A stretch of 64,000 bases of DNA from Salinibacillus aidingensis (lineage in GTDB: Bacteria > Bacillota > Bacilli > Bacillales > Alkalibacillaceae), in assembly GCF_039522525.1 (NCBI RefSeq), contig NZ_BAAADO010000005.1, forward strand, positions 186,001 through 250,000, given 5' to 3'. Shown piece after piece: positions 34,860 to 43,649 of the stretch (positions are counted from its first letter, which is position 1; every line of letters begins with the position of its first letter). A program made the position numbers and the translations under genes. The notes under the pieces were generated by a model. That model had not been told where the DNA came from and ran no database searches. It saw only the letters and a list, made by a program, of their open reading frames with translations.

Positions 34860-35309
34860 ATGTTAAAAAAGACGTTGAAGAAGGAAAAAGGTTTTACGCT
34901 GATTGAGCTATTGGCGGTTATTGTGATTATTGCGATTATTGCAGCAATTGCGATACCGGCGATTGGGAATATTATTCAGAATTCAAGGGAAGATGGTGTG
35001 AAGTCTGATGCGTTACAAATATTAGAGGCAGCACAGTTGTATAAGATGGAAGTTAATCCTGCCTCAGCAGATGATGGAACTGATACAACGGTTAAGGCTT
35101 CAGAGTTAGAAACACAAGGCTACCTTGAACTAAGTAATGATGATTTTAATGATGCAGAAGTTAATTTATCAGCTCAACCTATCACAATAACAGTTGATGT
35201 TCAGGCTGGAAATACTACACTAAGTTTTGACGGTGCTACAAAACAGGAGATTAATGACGATGAAAGTGGGGACGATGCTACAACAATTCCGAATAATACT
35301 AATGGATAA
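34860..35309 (+). CDS. Major type IV pilin
   Basis: A 149-residue prepilin. The leader MLKKTLKKEKG is cut after Gly11, giving Phe1 and Glu5 in FTLIELLAVIVIIAIIAAIA. The head (residues about 45-149) is acidic (TKQEINDDESGDDAT) and has no cysteines, so no disulfide loop. An acidic surface suits a salt-adapted cell. GGGGGAAATACCT precedes the ATG. A hairpin follows at 35321-35346, which may raise pilin mRNA relative to downstream genes. Confidence 0.88.
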   Translation: MLKKTLKKEKGFTLIELLAVIVIIAIIAAIAIPAIGNIIQNSREDGVKSDALQILEAAQLYKMEVNPASADDGTDTTVKASELETQGYLELSNDDFNDAEVNLSAQPITITVDVQAGNTTLSFDGATKQEINDDESGDDATTIPNNTNG

Positions 35310-35320
35310 ATTATTTTATA

Positions 35321-35346
35321 GTGTGGCTTATTTTTATAAGCTGCAC
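35321..35346 (+). terminator. Hairpin after the major pilin gene
   Basis: GTG-TG-GCTTAT paired with ATAAGC-TG-CAC. It lacks a strong T run, so it is better read as a partial terminator or mRNA stabiliser than a full stop. Confidence 0.5.
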
Positions 35347-35378
35347 TTCCCCAAATCTAAACCAGAGGACTGAAAACA

Positions 35379-36137
35379 TTGTGGCTAATCTACCTGTACC
35401 TATTTATTCTCGGACTCATTTTAGGCTCATTCTTTAATGTAGTCGGTTTACGTGTACCCGAAAAGCAATCGATAGTAAGACCGAGATCAGCCTGTCCCCA
35501 TTGCCATCACACATTAACCTGGAAGGAATTAATCCCTGTCCTGTCCTATGTGTGGCAGAAGGGGAAATGCTCAAGCTGTTCACAAAAAATCTCACCCATT
35601 TACCCGGCCATAGAACTTCTTAGTGGGGGATTATTGGCTTTTTCTTTTTATATCTTTGGATTTGATCCGGAAATTATCGTAGCTTTTACACTCATTTCAC
35701 TTTTATTAATCATCACCGTCAGCGATTTGGCATACATGCTTATTCCCAATAAAGTACTTATCATTTTTATTATTCTTCTAGGAATTGAACGAGCATTCAT
35801 TCATTTACATACATGGTACGATCCCTTGCTCGGTTTTCTTACAGGGTTTGTGCTTCTGCTGTTGATCGCTCTGGTAAGTAAAGGCGGAATGGGTGGAGGA
35901 GATATTAAATTATTTGCCGTTTTAGGTGTCGCCCTTGGATTCTCAAATCTGCTTGTGGCTATCTTTCTTTCTTCATTAATAGGGGCTGTAGTCGGGCTGA
36001 TTGGAATAGCGGCAGGAAAGGTGCAACGGAAAAAGCCCGTTCCTTTTGGGCCCTTCATTATGGCAGGAAGCCTGATTGCCTATTTTTATGGCAGTCGTCT
36101 TATCGATTGGTACTTCTGTTTCTTTCTACAATATTAA
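35379..36137 (+). CDS. pilD: Prepilin peptidase/N-methyltransferase
   Basis: A 252-residue, eight-segment membrane aspartyl protease that cuts prepilin leaders and methylates the new N-terminus. The zinc-type pairs CPHC (39-42) and CSSC (64-67) lie in the cytoplasmic loop. The catalytic Asps are Asp116 (VSDLAY) and Asp175 (GGGDIK). TTG start 6-7 nt after AGAGGACTG. Its presence here makes the locus self-sufficient for pilin processing. Confidence 0.92.
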   Translation: MWLIYLYLFILGLILGSFFNVVGLRVPEKQSIVRPRSACPHCHHTLTWKELIPVLSYVWQKGKCSSCSQKISPIYPAIELLSGGLLAFSFYIFGFDPEIIVAFTLISLLLIITVSDLAYMLIPNKVLIIFIILLGIERAFIHLHTWYDPLLGFLTGFVLLLLIALVSKGGMGGGDIKLFAVLGVALGFSNLLVAIFLSSLIGAVVGLIGIAAGKVQRKKPVPFGPFIMAGSLIAYFYGSRLIDWYFCFFLQY

Positions 36138-36155
36138 TAGAATTAGGTGAAGGAT

Positions 36156-37142
36156 ATGGTGTTAGGCAAAAACAAAAAAATCGCGAATATTGAGATTCAG
36201 GATTACGTCATTCGCTATGCTGAGATCAAAAGCAGCAACCCCCTTGTGCTCACCCAGTGTAAAGAGCATTATATTCCAAGTGGTGTCATTGAGAATGGTC
36301 AGATTATTAATGATGAAGCATTTGCGAAGGTTCTGAAGCAATGTATGGAAAAATGGCAGTTGAAGAACAAACAAATCCGGTTTATAGTGCCTGATTCCTC
36401 GGTTATTATCCGCACCGTAGATGTATCCCCTGAGATTGCCGATGATGAACTTACGGGTCACATATATTTTGAACTGGGACACAGCATTCATTTGCCCTTT
36501 GATAATCCGATTGTTGAAGCCGTATCGCTCGGCGTTCAGGAGGGAGTCAAAAAGGTTCTGATTGTTGCTTCATCGGAGGAGACAGTGGATATGTACTATG
36601 ATTATTTCAAGGATGAAAACACAGATCCGGTTGTTGCTGATGTTTCCTCCCTTTGTCAATATAGGCTTTTCCATCATTTTAAGAAAACGAATGAAGAGGA
36701 TATTTTCATGCTGGCTCAGTTTAATGTAAAGTCTGTCACGAACAGTATTTTTGAACAGCATAAGCCGGTGTTTATGCAGGAAGTGGATGTTTCCTACCCT
36801 GAGGATACATGGAAGGTTACACCTGTGAATCAGGACGAGCCGTTAACCCGGGAGCATTTTGATTCCGAAAAGGTTCACGCCGCATTTGAGGAAATCTATA
36901 CCGAAATGGAACGCTTGCGGCGATTTTATCAATATTCCCTGCATAACGGGGATCAGGAGGTTACCCGTATCTTACTGACAGGTGATCATCCGTACTTGGA
37001 AGATTTGTTCCATGAGGTGAAGGACAGGCTAAATATTCCGATTGATATTTTATCGCCGGAGGATGTTCAGGGATCCAAAGATATGAAGATGGGCAGTTCG
37101 TTTTATAATGTTATAGGTCTGGCTTTGAAAGAGGGTATGTGA
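36156..37142 (+). CDS. pilM: Type IV pilus protein PilM
   Basis: A 328-residue actin-like cytoplasmic protein that links the PilN/PilO membrane complex to the motor platform. It begins IANIEIQDYVIRYAEIKSS and has the ASKHA-like pattern, with KQIRFIVPDSSVIIRTV and ILLTGDHPYLEDL near the nucleotide site. Similarity is weaker than for pilB-T-C; the order M-N-O is the main support. ATG 36156 follows AGGTGAAGG; GTG 36147 is possible. Confidence 0.82.
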   Translation: MVLGKNKKIANIEIQDYVIRYAEIKSSNPLVLTQCKEHYIPSGVIENGQIINDEAFAKVLKQCMEKWQLKNKQIRFIVPDSSVIIRTVDVSPEIADDELTGHIYFELGHSIHLPFDNPIVEAVSLGVQEGVKKVLIVASSEETVDMYYDYFKDENTDPVVADVSSLCQYRLFHHFKKTNEEDIFMLAQFNVKSVTNSIFEQHKPVFMQEVDVSYPEDTWKVTPVNQDEPLTREHFDSEKVHAAFEEIYTEMERLRRFYQYSLHNGDQEVTRILLTGDHPYLEDLFHEVKDRLNIPIDILSPEDVQGSKDMKMGSSFYNVIGLALKEGM

Positions 37143-37729
37143 TGTTAGTCGAAATCAATTTACTCCAAAAACGTGAACAAAAAAGCAAAGGATTTCAGTG
37201 GTTTGTCATCAGTATGATAGGCCTTATTGTTCTTTTAATTGCTGTTGTTTTTCTTTTAACGACTCTTATAAAAAACGATATTGAACGTACCGAATCTGCT
37301 CTAAGTGAAATGAAAACCATTCGGGCAGATCTGCAGGGGGAAATGAGTAACTCTGGTTATCAGGATTTACAATCACTTGAGTCTTCGGTTACGAGTTTGA
37401 GCAGTTATCCCATTGATAGTGATTTAATCATTACACAACTCAGTGAGCTGTTGCCTGAAAACGGATATTTTGATTCCTATGAGTATACGGGTGACCGTGT
37501 GGTATTACAGGTACTGGTTCAGGAGGATGTGGATGCATCCCATTACCTCTATCATTTAAATCAACAGGATTGGATCACCTCCGCAAGTCTTTCAATCGTA
37601 AGCAGTGATGAGGCCCAGCTGGACGGAGGCGGCGGAACTGCAGCTAACGGCCTTGACCAGCCACCCTCTTATTTAGCTCAATATGACATTGTCCTCAAAC
37701 GGGATTCTTTAAGGGAGGGGAGCGAATGA
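37142..37729 (+). CDS. pilN: Type IV pilus protein PilN
   Basis: A 195-residue single-pass membrane protein. The cytoplasmic tail VEINLLQKREQKSK carries the INLLP-like PilM-binding motif. The membrane helix is about 20-44. A coiled coil (ERTESALSEMKTIRADL) and a small ferredoxin-like outer domain follow. The start overlaps the pilM stop (TGATG). It pairs with PilO. Confidence 0.85.
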   Translation: MLVEINLLQKREQKSKGFQWFVISMIGLIVLLIAVVFLLTTLIKNDIERTESALSEMKTIRADLQGEMSNSGYQDLQSLESSVTSLSSYPIDSDLIITQLSELLPENGYFDSYEYTGDRVVLQVLVQEDVDASHYLYHLNQQDWITSASLSIVSSDEAQLDGGGGTAANGLDQPPSYLAQYDIVLKRDSLREGSE

Positions 37730-38355
37730 GTTCATTATCAAGAACGAAAAGACTTGTCGCCATTCTATTAATCGGGATTTTCCTTATTGGAGTGGTGTGG
37801 GCATACCTTTTCCAAATTCGTCCATTACAGGGAGAGCAGAGAGAGACGCAGGACTCCCTTGAACATGAGACGAGGCTGATGGAAACACTGGAGAGCCGGC
37901 TTGAAGAGGTAGAGAATATGGATCTTACCGCTGACTCTGTTGAATTACAGCGTCAGCTACCCTTAAAACCCTTTTATGAGCAGGTATTTTCGATTATTTA
38001 TGATGCCCAGTCAGAAACAGGCAGCGTGGTGTCAAGCTATGATATCAGCTCCAATGGTACGGCAGAACTCCCGGTTGAAGGTGCGGGTGAAAACCTGCAG
38101 GGCATTACCTTTCATCTTGAAGTTCAGTCCCCATCCTATGATGATATGATTGGGTTTATCGACTTTCTGGAAAACAGTGAACGGATTTTATCTGTTGACC
38201 AATTTACATTTTCCAGTCCCGGGGAGCAGGATGAGGCAATCCAGTATCAACTGGTCATAAATACGTTCTATCGTGAAGGACTCGATGGACTCCGTGGAAC
38301 TCAGCCATCAATCGATATTCCGGAAAGTGCTGCTAAACAAAATCCTTTACAGTAA
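37726..38355 (+). CDS. pilO: Type IV pilus protein PilO
   Basis: A 209-residue single-pass membrane protein. The helix is about 10-30, a coiled coil covers ETQDSLEHETRLMETLESRLEEV (about 45-66), and the C-terminal ferredoxin-like domain includes FHLEVQSPSYDDMIGFIDFL. The ATGA overlap with pilN shows coupling. Its C-terminal 45 residues resemble a leftover fragment encoded at 38461-38595. Confidence 0.85.
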   Translation: MSSLSRTKRLVAILLIGIFLIGVVWAYLFQIRPLQGEQRETQDSLEHETRLMETLESRLEEVENMDLTADSVELQRQLPLKPFYEQVFSIIYDAQSETGSVVSSYDISSNGTAELPVEGAGENLQGITFHLEVQSPSYDDMIGFIDFLENSERILSVDQFTFSSPGEQDEAIQYQLVINTFYREGLDGLRGTQPSIDIPESAAKQNPLQ

Positions 38356-38360
38356 GGATG

Positions 38361-38406
38361 AGACTGATTTTTAATGCCAGACGAAGCATTGAAAATCAGT
38401 CTTTTC
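38361..38406 (+). terminator. Terminator of pilB-pilO operon
   Basis: AGACTGATTTT paired with AAAATCAGTCT, followed by TTTCG; the loop is about 20 nt. Confidence 0.8.
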
Positions 38407-38410
38407 GTGG

Positions 38411-38454
38411 AATGTGTGCTTTAGTGCTTTAAAGCATGTGGGGACAGTCCCAAC
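38411..38454. repeat. Dispersed palindromic repeat, family A, copy 3
   Basis: GTGCTTTAGTG, CTTTAAAGC, then ATGTGGGGACAGTCCC. It is reverse-oriented relative to the copies at 3395 and 4845. It sits exactly between the intact pilO and the pilO-like fragment. Confidence 0.85.
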
Positions 38455-38460
38455 CTTTGG

Positions 38461-38595
38461 GAACAATTTGCTTTTTCTCAGCCTTCTGAAGGGAACATTG
38501 AATTTCAATTGAAGATACATGCATATTATCATGAAGGATTAGATGGTCTAAGAAATCAACAGCCGGAAGTATCGATTCCAGCTCCGGCTAATTAA
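38461..38595 (+). pseudogene. Relic 3' end of a second pilO
   Basis: Reading in frame from 38461 to the TAA at 38593-38595 gives a 44-codon tail: EQFAFSQPSEGN, IEFQLKIHAYYHEGLDGL and RNQQPEVSIPAPAN. It lines up with the end of intact PilO (DQFTFSSPGEQD, IQYQLVINTFYREGLDGL, RGTQPSIDIPES). About half of residues match, so it is a diverged homologue rather than a recent copy. It has no start and begins right after a family A repeat. Confidence 0.85.
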
Positions 38596-38665
38596 GAAGA
38601 TGAATGGTAATGGCTGATGAGATTTCATCATTGCTGTTATTGAAATCCATAATTGGAAGTGGGGA

Positions 38666-39784
38666 TTGTCGTTGCGCCGGTTTTGGTATTCGTTTTTACC
38701 TCTGCTCATATTTGCTGCCTTAGCACTTTTTTATGAATATCAGGGAAATCGTCTATCAGCCCTCATGTTAGGTATATATAGTCTATTTTTCCTGGTTTAT
38801 TTTTTTATTCCTCTCGTTAAACAACCACTAATCATGTATATGGTCATGTCATTTCTTATCGTTGGTTTAGGATGGCAAAATGGTGCTGTTTTAAATCCAT
38901 ATTTTATGCTCAATGGATTTTTTTTAGTCATCAATAGTATCATAGATTTGTCTTTGAAGTCATTTCGAATCTATTTTTTCTTTCAATTGGGATTGGCGAT
39001 GCTGTCATTTTATTTACATAATCAGTTTCATATAGCATGGATTCTATTAGCCATAGCCATAAGCTATCCTGTCTTAAAGTGGAATGAAATACAGATAGAG
39101 AAGGCAGAACAGCAGGAGATGTACGAAAAGCTGGTCAGTGAGTACCGTAAATTAAAAAGGCAGACTCATGAATCTGAGCGGGCGGCAAGGCTGGAGGAGC
39201 GAACGAAAATTGCTCGGAATATCCACGATTCAGTTGGTCATAAGTTAACGGCGTTGCTCATGAGACTGCAGGTGCTTATGATGCAGGAAAGAAGACCGGA
39301 ATACGAGGAACTAAAGCAGTTGGCTTCTGATAGTTTGGAAGAAACCAGACATGCGGTGAAGACCCTCCAGGCCGAGGAGACAGAGGGCATCTCTTCTGTG
39401 TTGCAGCTGATTCGTAAATTGGAAGCAGAAAGTCATATTCACTTAGATTTCACATTAAAACAGGGAGTTCTGTCTGCACATTTAACAAATGACCAGAATA
39501 TTGCATTGTATCGGGTTTTACAGGAGTCATTAACCAATGCTATGCGACATGCGTATTCACGTGAAATACGGGTTGTGCTGGCATTAAATGCGGCAGAGGA
39601 TTTGGCCTTCACAGTTAAAAATAGAGTGCATGAAGATAAACCTTGGGAATGGGGATTTGGTTTAAAGAATATGAAAAAGCGAGTGGAAGAACTGGACGGT
39701 CAATTACATGTTTACCAGAATGATAACGAATTTGTTGTGGCTGGGACTTTGCCGTTGAGGGAGGAGAACATGGATGCGTTATAA
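38666..39784 (+). CDS. NarL-type sensor histidine kinase, LnrJ-like
   Basis: A 372-residue kinase. Four or five N-terminal membrane helices (about 8-135) are followed by a coiled linker, the HisKA_3 box ARNIHDSVGHKLTALL (phosphorylated His187), and an HATPase domain with NALYRVLQESLTNAMRH-type N box and WGFGLKNMKKRV. It overlaps the response-regulator gene. With the ABC genes downstream it resembles LnrJK/YfiJK, which sense linear polyene antibiotics at the membrane. TTG 38666 or TTG 38672 could be the start; the second has better spacing. Confidence 0.85.
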   Translation: MSLRRFWYSFLPLLIFAALALFYEYQGNRLSALMLGIYSLFFLVYFFIPLVKQPLIMYMVMSFLIVGLGWQNGAVLNPYFMLNGFFLVINSIIDLSLKSFRIYFFFQLGLAMLSFYLHNQFHIAWILLAIAISYPVLKWNEIQIEKAEQQEMYEKLVSEYRKLKRQTHESERAARLEERTKIARNIHDSVGHKLTALLMRLQVLMMQERRPEYEELKQLASDSLEETRHAVKTLQAEETEGISSVLQLIRKLEAESHIHLDFTLKQGVLSAHLTNDQNIALYRVLQESLTNAMRHAYSREIRVVLALNAAEDLAFTVKNRVHEDKPWEWGFGLKNMKKRVEELDGQLHVYQNDNEFVVAGTLPLREENMDAL

Positions 39785-40409
39785 CGTATTGCTGGTGGAA
39801 GATCAGAGTATTGTCCGTAGTGGGTTGAAAATGATGATTGAACAGGACGAGTCACTGGTAGTAACTGCCGAGGCTGAAAATGGGGAAGCAGCACTTCGGA
39901 AAATGGATGAGCATATGATTGATTTAGTGATTATGGATATTCGTCTGCCAGTGATGAACGGAATTGAGGCAACTCATCATATTAAAAAACGCTATCCAAA
40001 TGTTTATGTATTAATGTTGACGACCTTCAATGATGAGGAATATGCAGAGCAGTCTCTAAGGGAGGGAGCTGACGGGTTTTTGCTAAAAACGGCTGAACCA
40101 GAAAAATTACTACAGGCAATACATAGCTGTTTAAATGGCGGGATGACTATCCATGATGAAGTGGCAGCCAAAATGATGCCACGTCTGCTGAAAAAATCTA
40201 CAATTGAACCCCGCGAACTTCCCCTATCTCCGAGGGAACTTGCCATTACCCGCCTTGTAGGGGAGGGCAAAACAAATAAAGAAATTGCCAATGAACTCTA
40301 TTTATCGGTCGGAACGGTTAAAAATCATATCACCCAATCCCTTCATAAGCTCGAACTGAGAGACCGGACGCAGCTCGCCATTTTCGCCGTAAAGAACGAT
40401 TTGGCTTAG
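39774..40409 (+). CDS. NarL/FixJ response regulator, LnrK-like
   Basis: A 211-residue regulator. The receiver domain has acceptor Asp55 (VIMDIRLPV), acidic pocket ED at 9-10, and the conserved Lys in FLLKTAEPE. The C-terminal LuxR helix-turn-helix is REGKTNKEIANELYLSVGTVKNHI-like (LVGEGKTNKEIANELY). It starts inside the kinase gene. Its likely target is the ABC operon at 41449. Confidence 0.9.
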   Translation: MRYNVLLVEDQSIVRSGLKMMIEQDESLVVTAEAENGEAALRKMDEHMIDLVIMDIRLPVMNGIEATHHIKKRYPNVYVLMLTTFNDEEYAEQSLREGADGFLLKTAEPEKLLQAIHSCLNGGMTIHDEVAAKMMPRLLKKSTIEPRELPLSPRELAITRLVGEGKTNKEIANELYLSVGTVKNHITQSLHKLELRDRTQLAIFAVKNDLA

Positions 40410-40410
40410 G

Positions 40411-40447
40411 ATTGCTTTACCGCTTTAAAGCATGTGGGGACAGTCCC
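40411..40447. repeat. Dispersed palindromic repeat, family A, copy 4
   Basis: ATTGCTTTACCG, CTTTAAAGC, then ATGTGGGGACAGTCCC, directly after the response-regulator stop. TGTGTTATAAT, a likely -10 element for the next gene, follows at once. Confidence 0.85.
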
Positions 40448-40496
40448 TGTGTTATAATAGAAGTGTACGCATTAGTACTAAAGTAAGGTGACGATC

Positions 40497-40877
40497 ATGA
40501 GTAGTCTAAAGAAACTGCTTCTCATTATTGGCGGGACTCTTTCTCTTGCTTTAGGGGTTATAGGGATTGTGCTACCATTAATACCAACCACACCTCTGCT
40601 ATTACTGGCAGCAGCCTGTTATGTCCGAAGTTCGGAAAGGCTTTACTTATGGCTGATAAATAATAAATGGTTTGGTCCATATATTCGGGATTATCGTGCC
40701 GGAAAAGGAATTCCATTAAAGGCGAAAATCATGGGTGTTTCATTAATATGGATCTCAATTGGTTATACAGTCATTTTTGTGGTGCCCTTAATCGCTGTAA
40801 AAATATTACTTGTCCTCATTGCCGGTTATTTCACCTGGTTTATATTACATATTAAAACACGAGTTAAAGAGTTTTAG
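40497..40877 (+). CDS. YbaN/DUF454 family membrane protein
   Basis: A 126-residue protein with three or four hydrophobic segments. The family signature GVIGIVLPLIPTTPLLLLAAACYVRSS fits DUF454, with WLINNKWFGPYIRDYRAGKGIP after it. Function is unknown in the family. ATG 40497 follows TAAGGTGA; GTG 40488 lies in the ribosome binding site. It sits between the two-component genes and the ABC genes. Confidence 0.82.
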   Translation: MSSLKKLLLIIGGTLSLALGVIGIVLPLIPTTPLLLLAAACYVRSSERLYLWLINNKWFGPYIRDYRAGKGIPLKAKIMGVSLIWISIGYTVIFVVPLIAVKILLVLIAGYFTWFILHIKTRVKEF

Positions 40878-40889
40878 GAGGAAAAGAGC

Positions 40890-41081
40890 TTGCACAAATA
40901 TACGAGAACAGGAAATATCATCTTTTGGATTGGAATTGTTATTTTCATAATTGGGGCAGCTATGCACGAAAATATCACAGGTGCCCCGGAGCCTTATACA
41001 TCCTACGCGAGACCTGTGATGATACTAAGTGTTATTGTCATACTGCTGACCAATTTTTTCAGGAATGATAAGAAAAAATAA
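40890..41081 (+). CDS. Small two-helix membrane protein
   Basis: A 63-residue protein with helices at about 9-25 and 43-56, and a basic tail (FFRNDKKK). The TTG start follows AGGAGGAAAAG 12 nt after the DUF454 gene, so the two are co-transcribed. Not recognised. Confidence 0.65.
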   Translation: MHKYTRTGNIIFWIGIVIFIIGAAMHENITGAPEPYTSYARPVMILSVIVILLTNFFRNDKKK

Positions 41082-41094
41082 TGGCTGAAGAGAA

Positions 41095-41127
41095 ATAGGC
41101 CTGGATGCATGATATCCAGGCCTTCCT
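41095..41127 (+). terminator. Terminator of DUF454 operon
   Basis: AGGCCTGGAT paired with ATCCAGGCCT, followed by TCCTTATG. Confidence 0.75.
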
Positions 41128-41448
41128 TATGTCCACTTTACTAAATTTGAGAACAGATGAAGTTCGCCCCGTTACAGATAAATAACCTCTATTCATCTCA
41201 AGCCACTAAAATCAGACAAATGTCGTCCTTCTCCTATTCAATTTTTCATAATATATCCAACTAACTGTCAGAACCATCACCTTGATTATCTTCTCACGTT
41301 GGGATTCCCACATAACTTGCCTACATGACCTCCGTCACATCTCAGGGTCACAATTAGTGACTGCAGGATGATGCGGAGGGTTTTTAAGTTCTATATGATA
41401 AGAATAAATAGGGCTGGTTAAACGTTTTAAAATCAGGAGGGAAGTTTT
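41128..41448. other. Gene-free leader of the ABC exporter operon
   Basis: About 320 bases without a gene. I see no riboswitch or clear repeat. The end holds the promoter and the AGGAGGGAAG site of the ATPase gene; response-regulator binding would be expected here but no symmetrical site stands out. Confidence 0.4.
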
Positions 41449-42381
41449 ATGCTGGAAGCTTTAGATTTAAAAAAGCAGTTTATGAAGACCAAGGCTGTAG
41501 ATGGTGTGAATTTATTTATTGAACAGGGCGAAATTGTCGGGCTGCTTGGTCCAAATGGGGCAGGCAAGTCGACCACCATTTCGATCATCTCTTCGCTGCT
41601 TTCTCCAACAAGTGGGGATGTTCGCTTTTTTAATGAAAGTATTATTAAACAGCCGCAGTATTTACGGAAACATCTTGGGGTTGTTCCTCAGGAAATTGCA
41701 TTATATGAAAATCTGACTGCAATGGAAAACCTGCAATTTTTCGGAAAAATTTATCGTCTTTCTTCTGATGTGATGAGTACAAAAATTAAGGAAGTGCTGG
41801 AGATTATCGGACTTCAGGAGAAACAACATGATCTTGTGAAGACTTTTTCTGGTGGGATGAAAAGGCGATTAAATATTGGTGTGGCCTTGCTGCATGAACC
41901 GAAGCTGATTTTTATGGATGAGCCAACGGTGGGGATTGATCCACAATCAAGAAAATATATTTTAGATACCGTTAAACGGTTAAATCGGGAGCAGAACCTA
42001 ACCATTCTTTATACGAGTCACTATATGGAGGAAGCGGAGTACTTATGCGATCGGATTTATATTATGGATCAAGGTCATATTATTGCCTCTGGAAATAAAA
42101 ACGAAATTAAAGGGATTCTGTCAGCTGAGCAAACGGTTGTGATTGAGGTCGAAACAATGGAGGAGACCTTTTTAAACACGTTGAAGGACCATCCTTCTGT
42201 GAGGCAAATCGATAATCAGGATAAATCAGTCAGTGTGATTGTTCCTCGTGAGATTGATTTTTTTCAAACCATTATAAATATAGCCAATGAAAACGGGACA
42301 ATCTTAAAATCTGTTCAAATTCAACCCCCGTCATTGGAAGATGTATTTCTTCATCTAACAGGAAAGGGCTTACGGGATTAG
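41449..42381 (+). CDS. ABC exporter ATP-binding protein, LnrL-like
   Basis: A 310-residue ATPase. Walker A GPNGAGKST (34-42), signature FSGGMKRRLNI, Walker B LIFMDEPTVGID and the switch His in LYTSHYMEEAEYL are all present. A C-terminal extension (about 225-310) is typical of drug-export NatA/DrrA types. Followed by two permeases, it matches the LnrLMN arrangement (linearmycin and related polyene export). AGGAGGGAAG precedes the ATG. Confidence 0.88.
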   Translation: MLEALDLKKQFMKTKAVDGVNLFIEQGEIVGLLGPNGAGKSTTISIISSLLSPTSGDVRFFNESIIKQPQYLRKHLGVVPQEIALYENLTAMENLQFFGKIYRLSSDVMSTKIKEVLEIIGLQEKQHDLVKTFSGGMKRRLNIGVALLHEPKLIFMDEPTVGIDPQSRKYILDTVKRLNREQNLTILYTSHYMEEAEYLCDRIYIMDQGHIIASGNKNEIKGILSAEQTVVIEVETMEETFLNTLKDHPSVRQIDNQDKSVSVIVPREIDFFQTIINIANENGTILKSVQIQPPSLEDVFLHLTGKGLRD

Positions 42382-42392
42382 GAGGGGTTTAT

Positions 42393-43649
42393 ATGTTGTT
42401 TGCGTTTATGAAAAAACAGCTGCTTTTAATGATCAGGGACAGGACCAATTTCACACTTTTACTCGTAATGCCTATTATTCTTGTTTTTATCATTAATTTT
42501 GCGATTGGCGATTTAATGACGGAAGATACACCTGAGATTGATGCAAAAGTAGCCATCGTAGAGCATACAAGTGAGGAATCTCAATTAAATCAAATCAAAG
42601 AAGAAATAAATGAGATGTCCATTCCTGAAGATGCCAGAAATGATATGGTCCAAGGAATCACTGAGTTTCAACCGATTCAGATATTAAAACAAGACGTCCT
42701 GGGTGGTCCTAAGCATCAGGAAATGGTGGATGTTAAGGAAATCGGTGTGGAAGAAATGAATACTGCAAAAGTAAACAAACAATACGCAGCTATTATTGAA
42801 GTTCCGGAGAATTTTTCTTATAGACTTGTGAAATCTATTTTTTTAGGTGAAGGAGAACCACCAGAATTGTCATTATATGTGAATCAGGAGGAAGAATTAG
42901 CAGGTCAGGTTATAGAAGATTTACTGGTAGCCTATCAGGAACAATTACAGACTTCGACGATTTTAGAGCAAAATGGACTTGGTGAATTAAGGATTACCTC
43001 TCAGGATGTGAAAGGGGAAACAGTGGCTATATCAGGGATGAATCCTATTACGAATACGACCTATTATGTAGTGGGTATGAGTGTGATGTTTGTTTTATAT
43101 ATTGCCTCTACAATGGGTGCATATGCTTACGAGGAAAAAAGAGATCATTTATTTAATAGGATTCTCATAGCAAATGTTTCTAGATGGGTTTACTTTTTAA
43201 GTATATTCATCTCCAGTTCATTTACAGGGTTTATTCAATTAATGATATTGTTTAGTGTCTCCGTTACGATTTTTGATGTTACTTTACCGAACTTTCCCTC
43301 ATTTTTGGCAACATCAATTTTATTAAGCTTTTCGGTTGGAGGTATTGCGTCACTTTTAACTTCTATCAATTATCGCCTTAACTCAGATCAGGCATCTGCC
43401 ATTTTTGGAAGCGCAATTGTTACGTTATTTGCCTTTTTTGGTGGGAGCTTTTTCCCTATAGGAGGAGATGTGATAAATACTCTCGGAAAGTTAACACCAA
43501 ATGGATCTGGGCTGACAGCTTTTTTGTCTGCATTTCAAGGGTATGGAATGGAGGATATTAGCGGCTATTTGTTTTATCTGGGCGGACTTACACTTGTGAC
43601 TCTCGTAATGGCTGTTGTTATTTTTCCGAAAAGGGGGAAGGCGGTATGA
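42393..43649 (+). CDS. ABC-2 type permease, LnrM-like
   Basis: A 418-residue permease. One N-terminal membrane helix (about 22-40) is followed by a large outer domain of some 170 residues, then five or six C-terminal helices (GMSVMFVLYIASTMGAYAYEEKRDHLFNRI begins this part). This is the architecture of ABC-2/YhgE-like exporters. It is spaced 11 nt after the ATPase gene, with GGAGGGG as ribosome binding site. Confidence 0.85.
   Translation: MLFAFMKKQLLLMIRDRTNFTLLLVMPIILVFIINFAIGDLMTEDTPEIDAKVAIVEHTSEESQLNQIKEEINEMSIPEDARNDMVQGITEFQPIQILKQDVLGGPKHQEMVDVKEIGVEEMNTAKVNKQYAAIIEVPENFSYRLVKSIFLGEGEPPELSLYVNQEEELAGQVIEDLLVAYQEQLQTSTILEQNGLGELRITSQDVKGETVAISGMNPITNTTYYVVGMSVMFVLYIASTMGAYAYEEKRDHLFNRILIANVSRWVYFLSIFISSSFTGFIQLMILFSVSVTIFDVTLPNFPSFLATSILLSFSVGGIASLLTSINYRLNSDQASAIFGSAIVTLFAFFGGSFFPIGGDVINTLGKLTPNGSGLTAFLSAFQGYGMEDISGYLFYLGGLTLVTLVMAVVIFPKRGKAV

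Noticed and set aside
25226..38355. Competence (ComG) pseudopilus operon
   Set aside because: PilT, PilM, PilN, PilO, a large pilin repertoire and an in-locus prepilin peptidase point to a type IV pilus rather than ComGA-GG.
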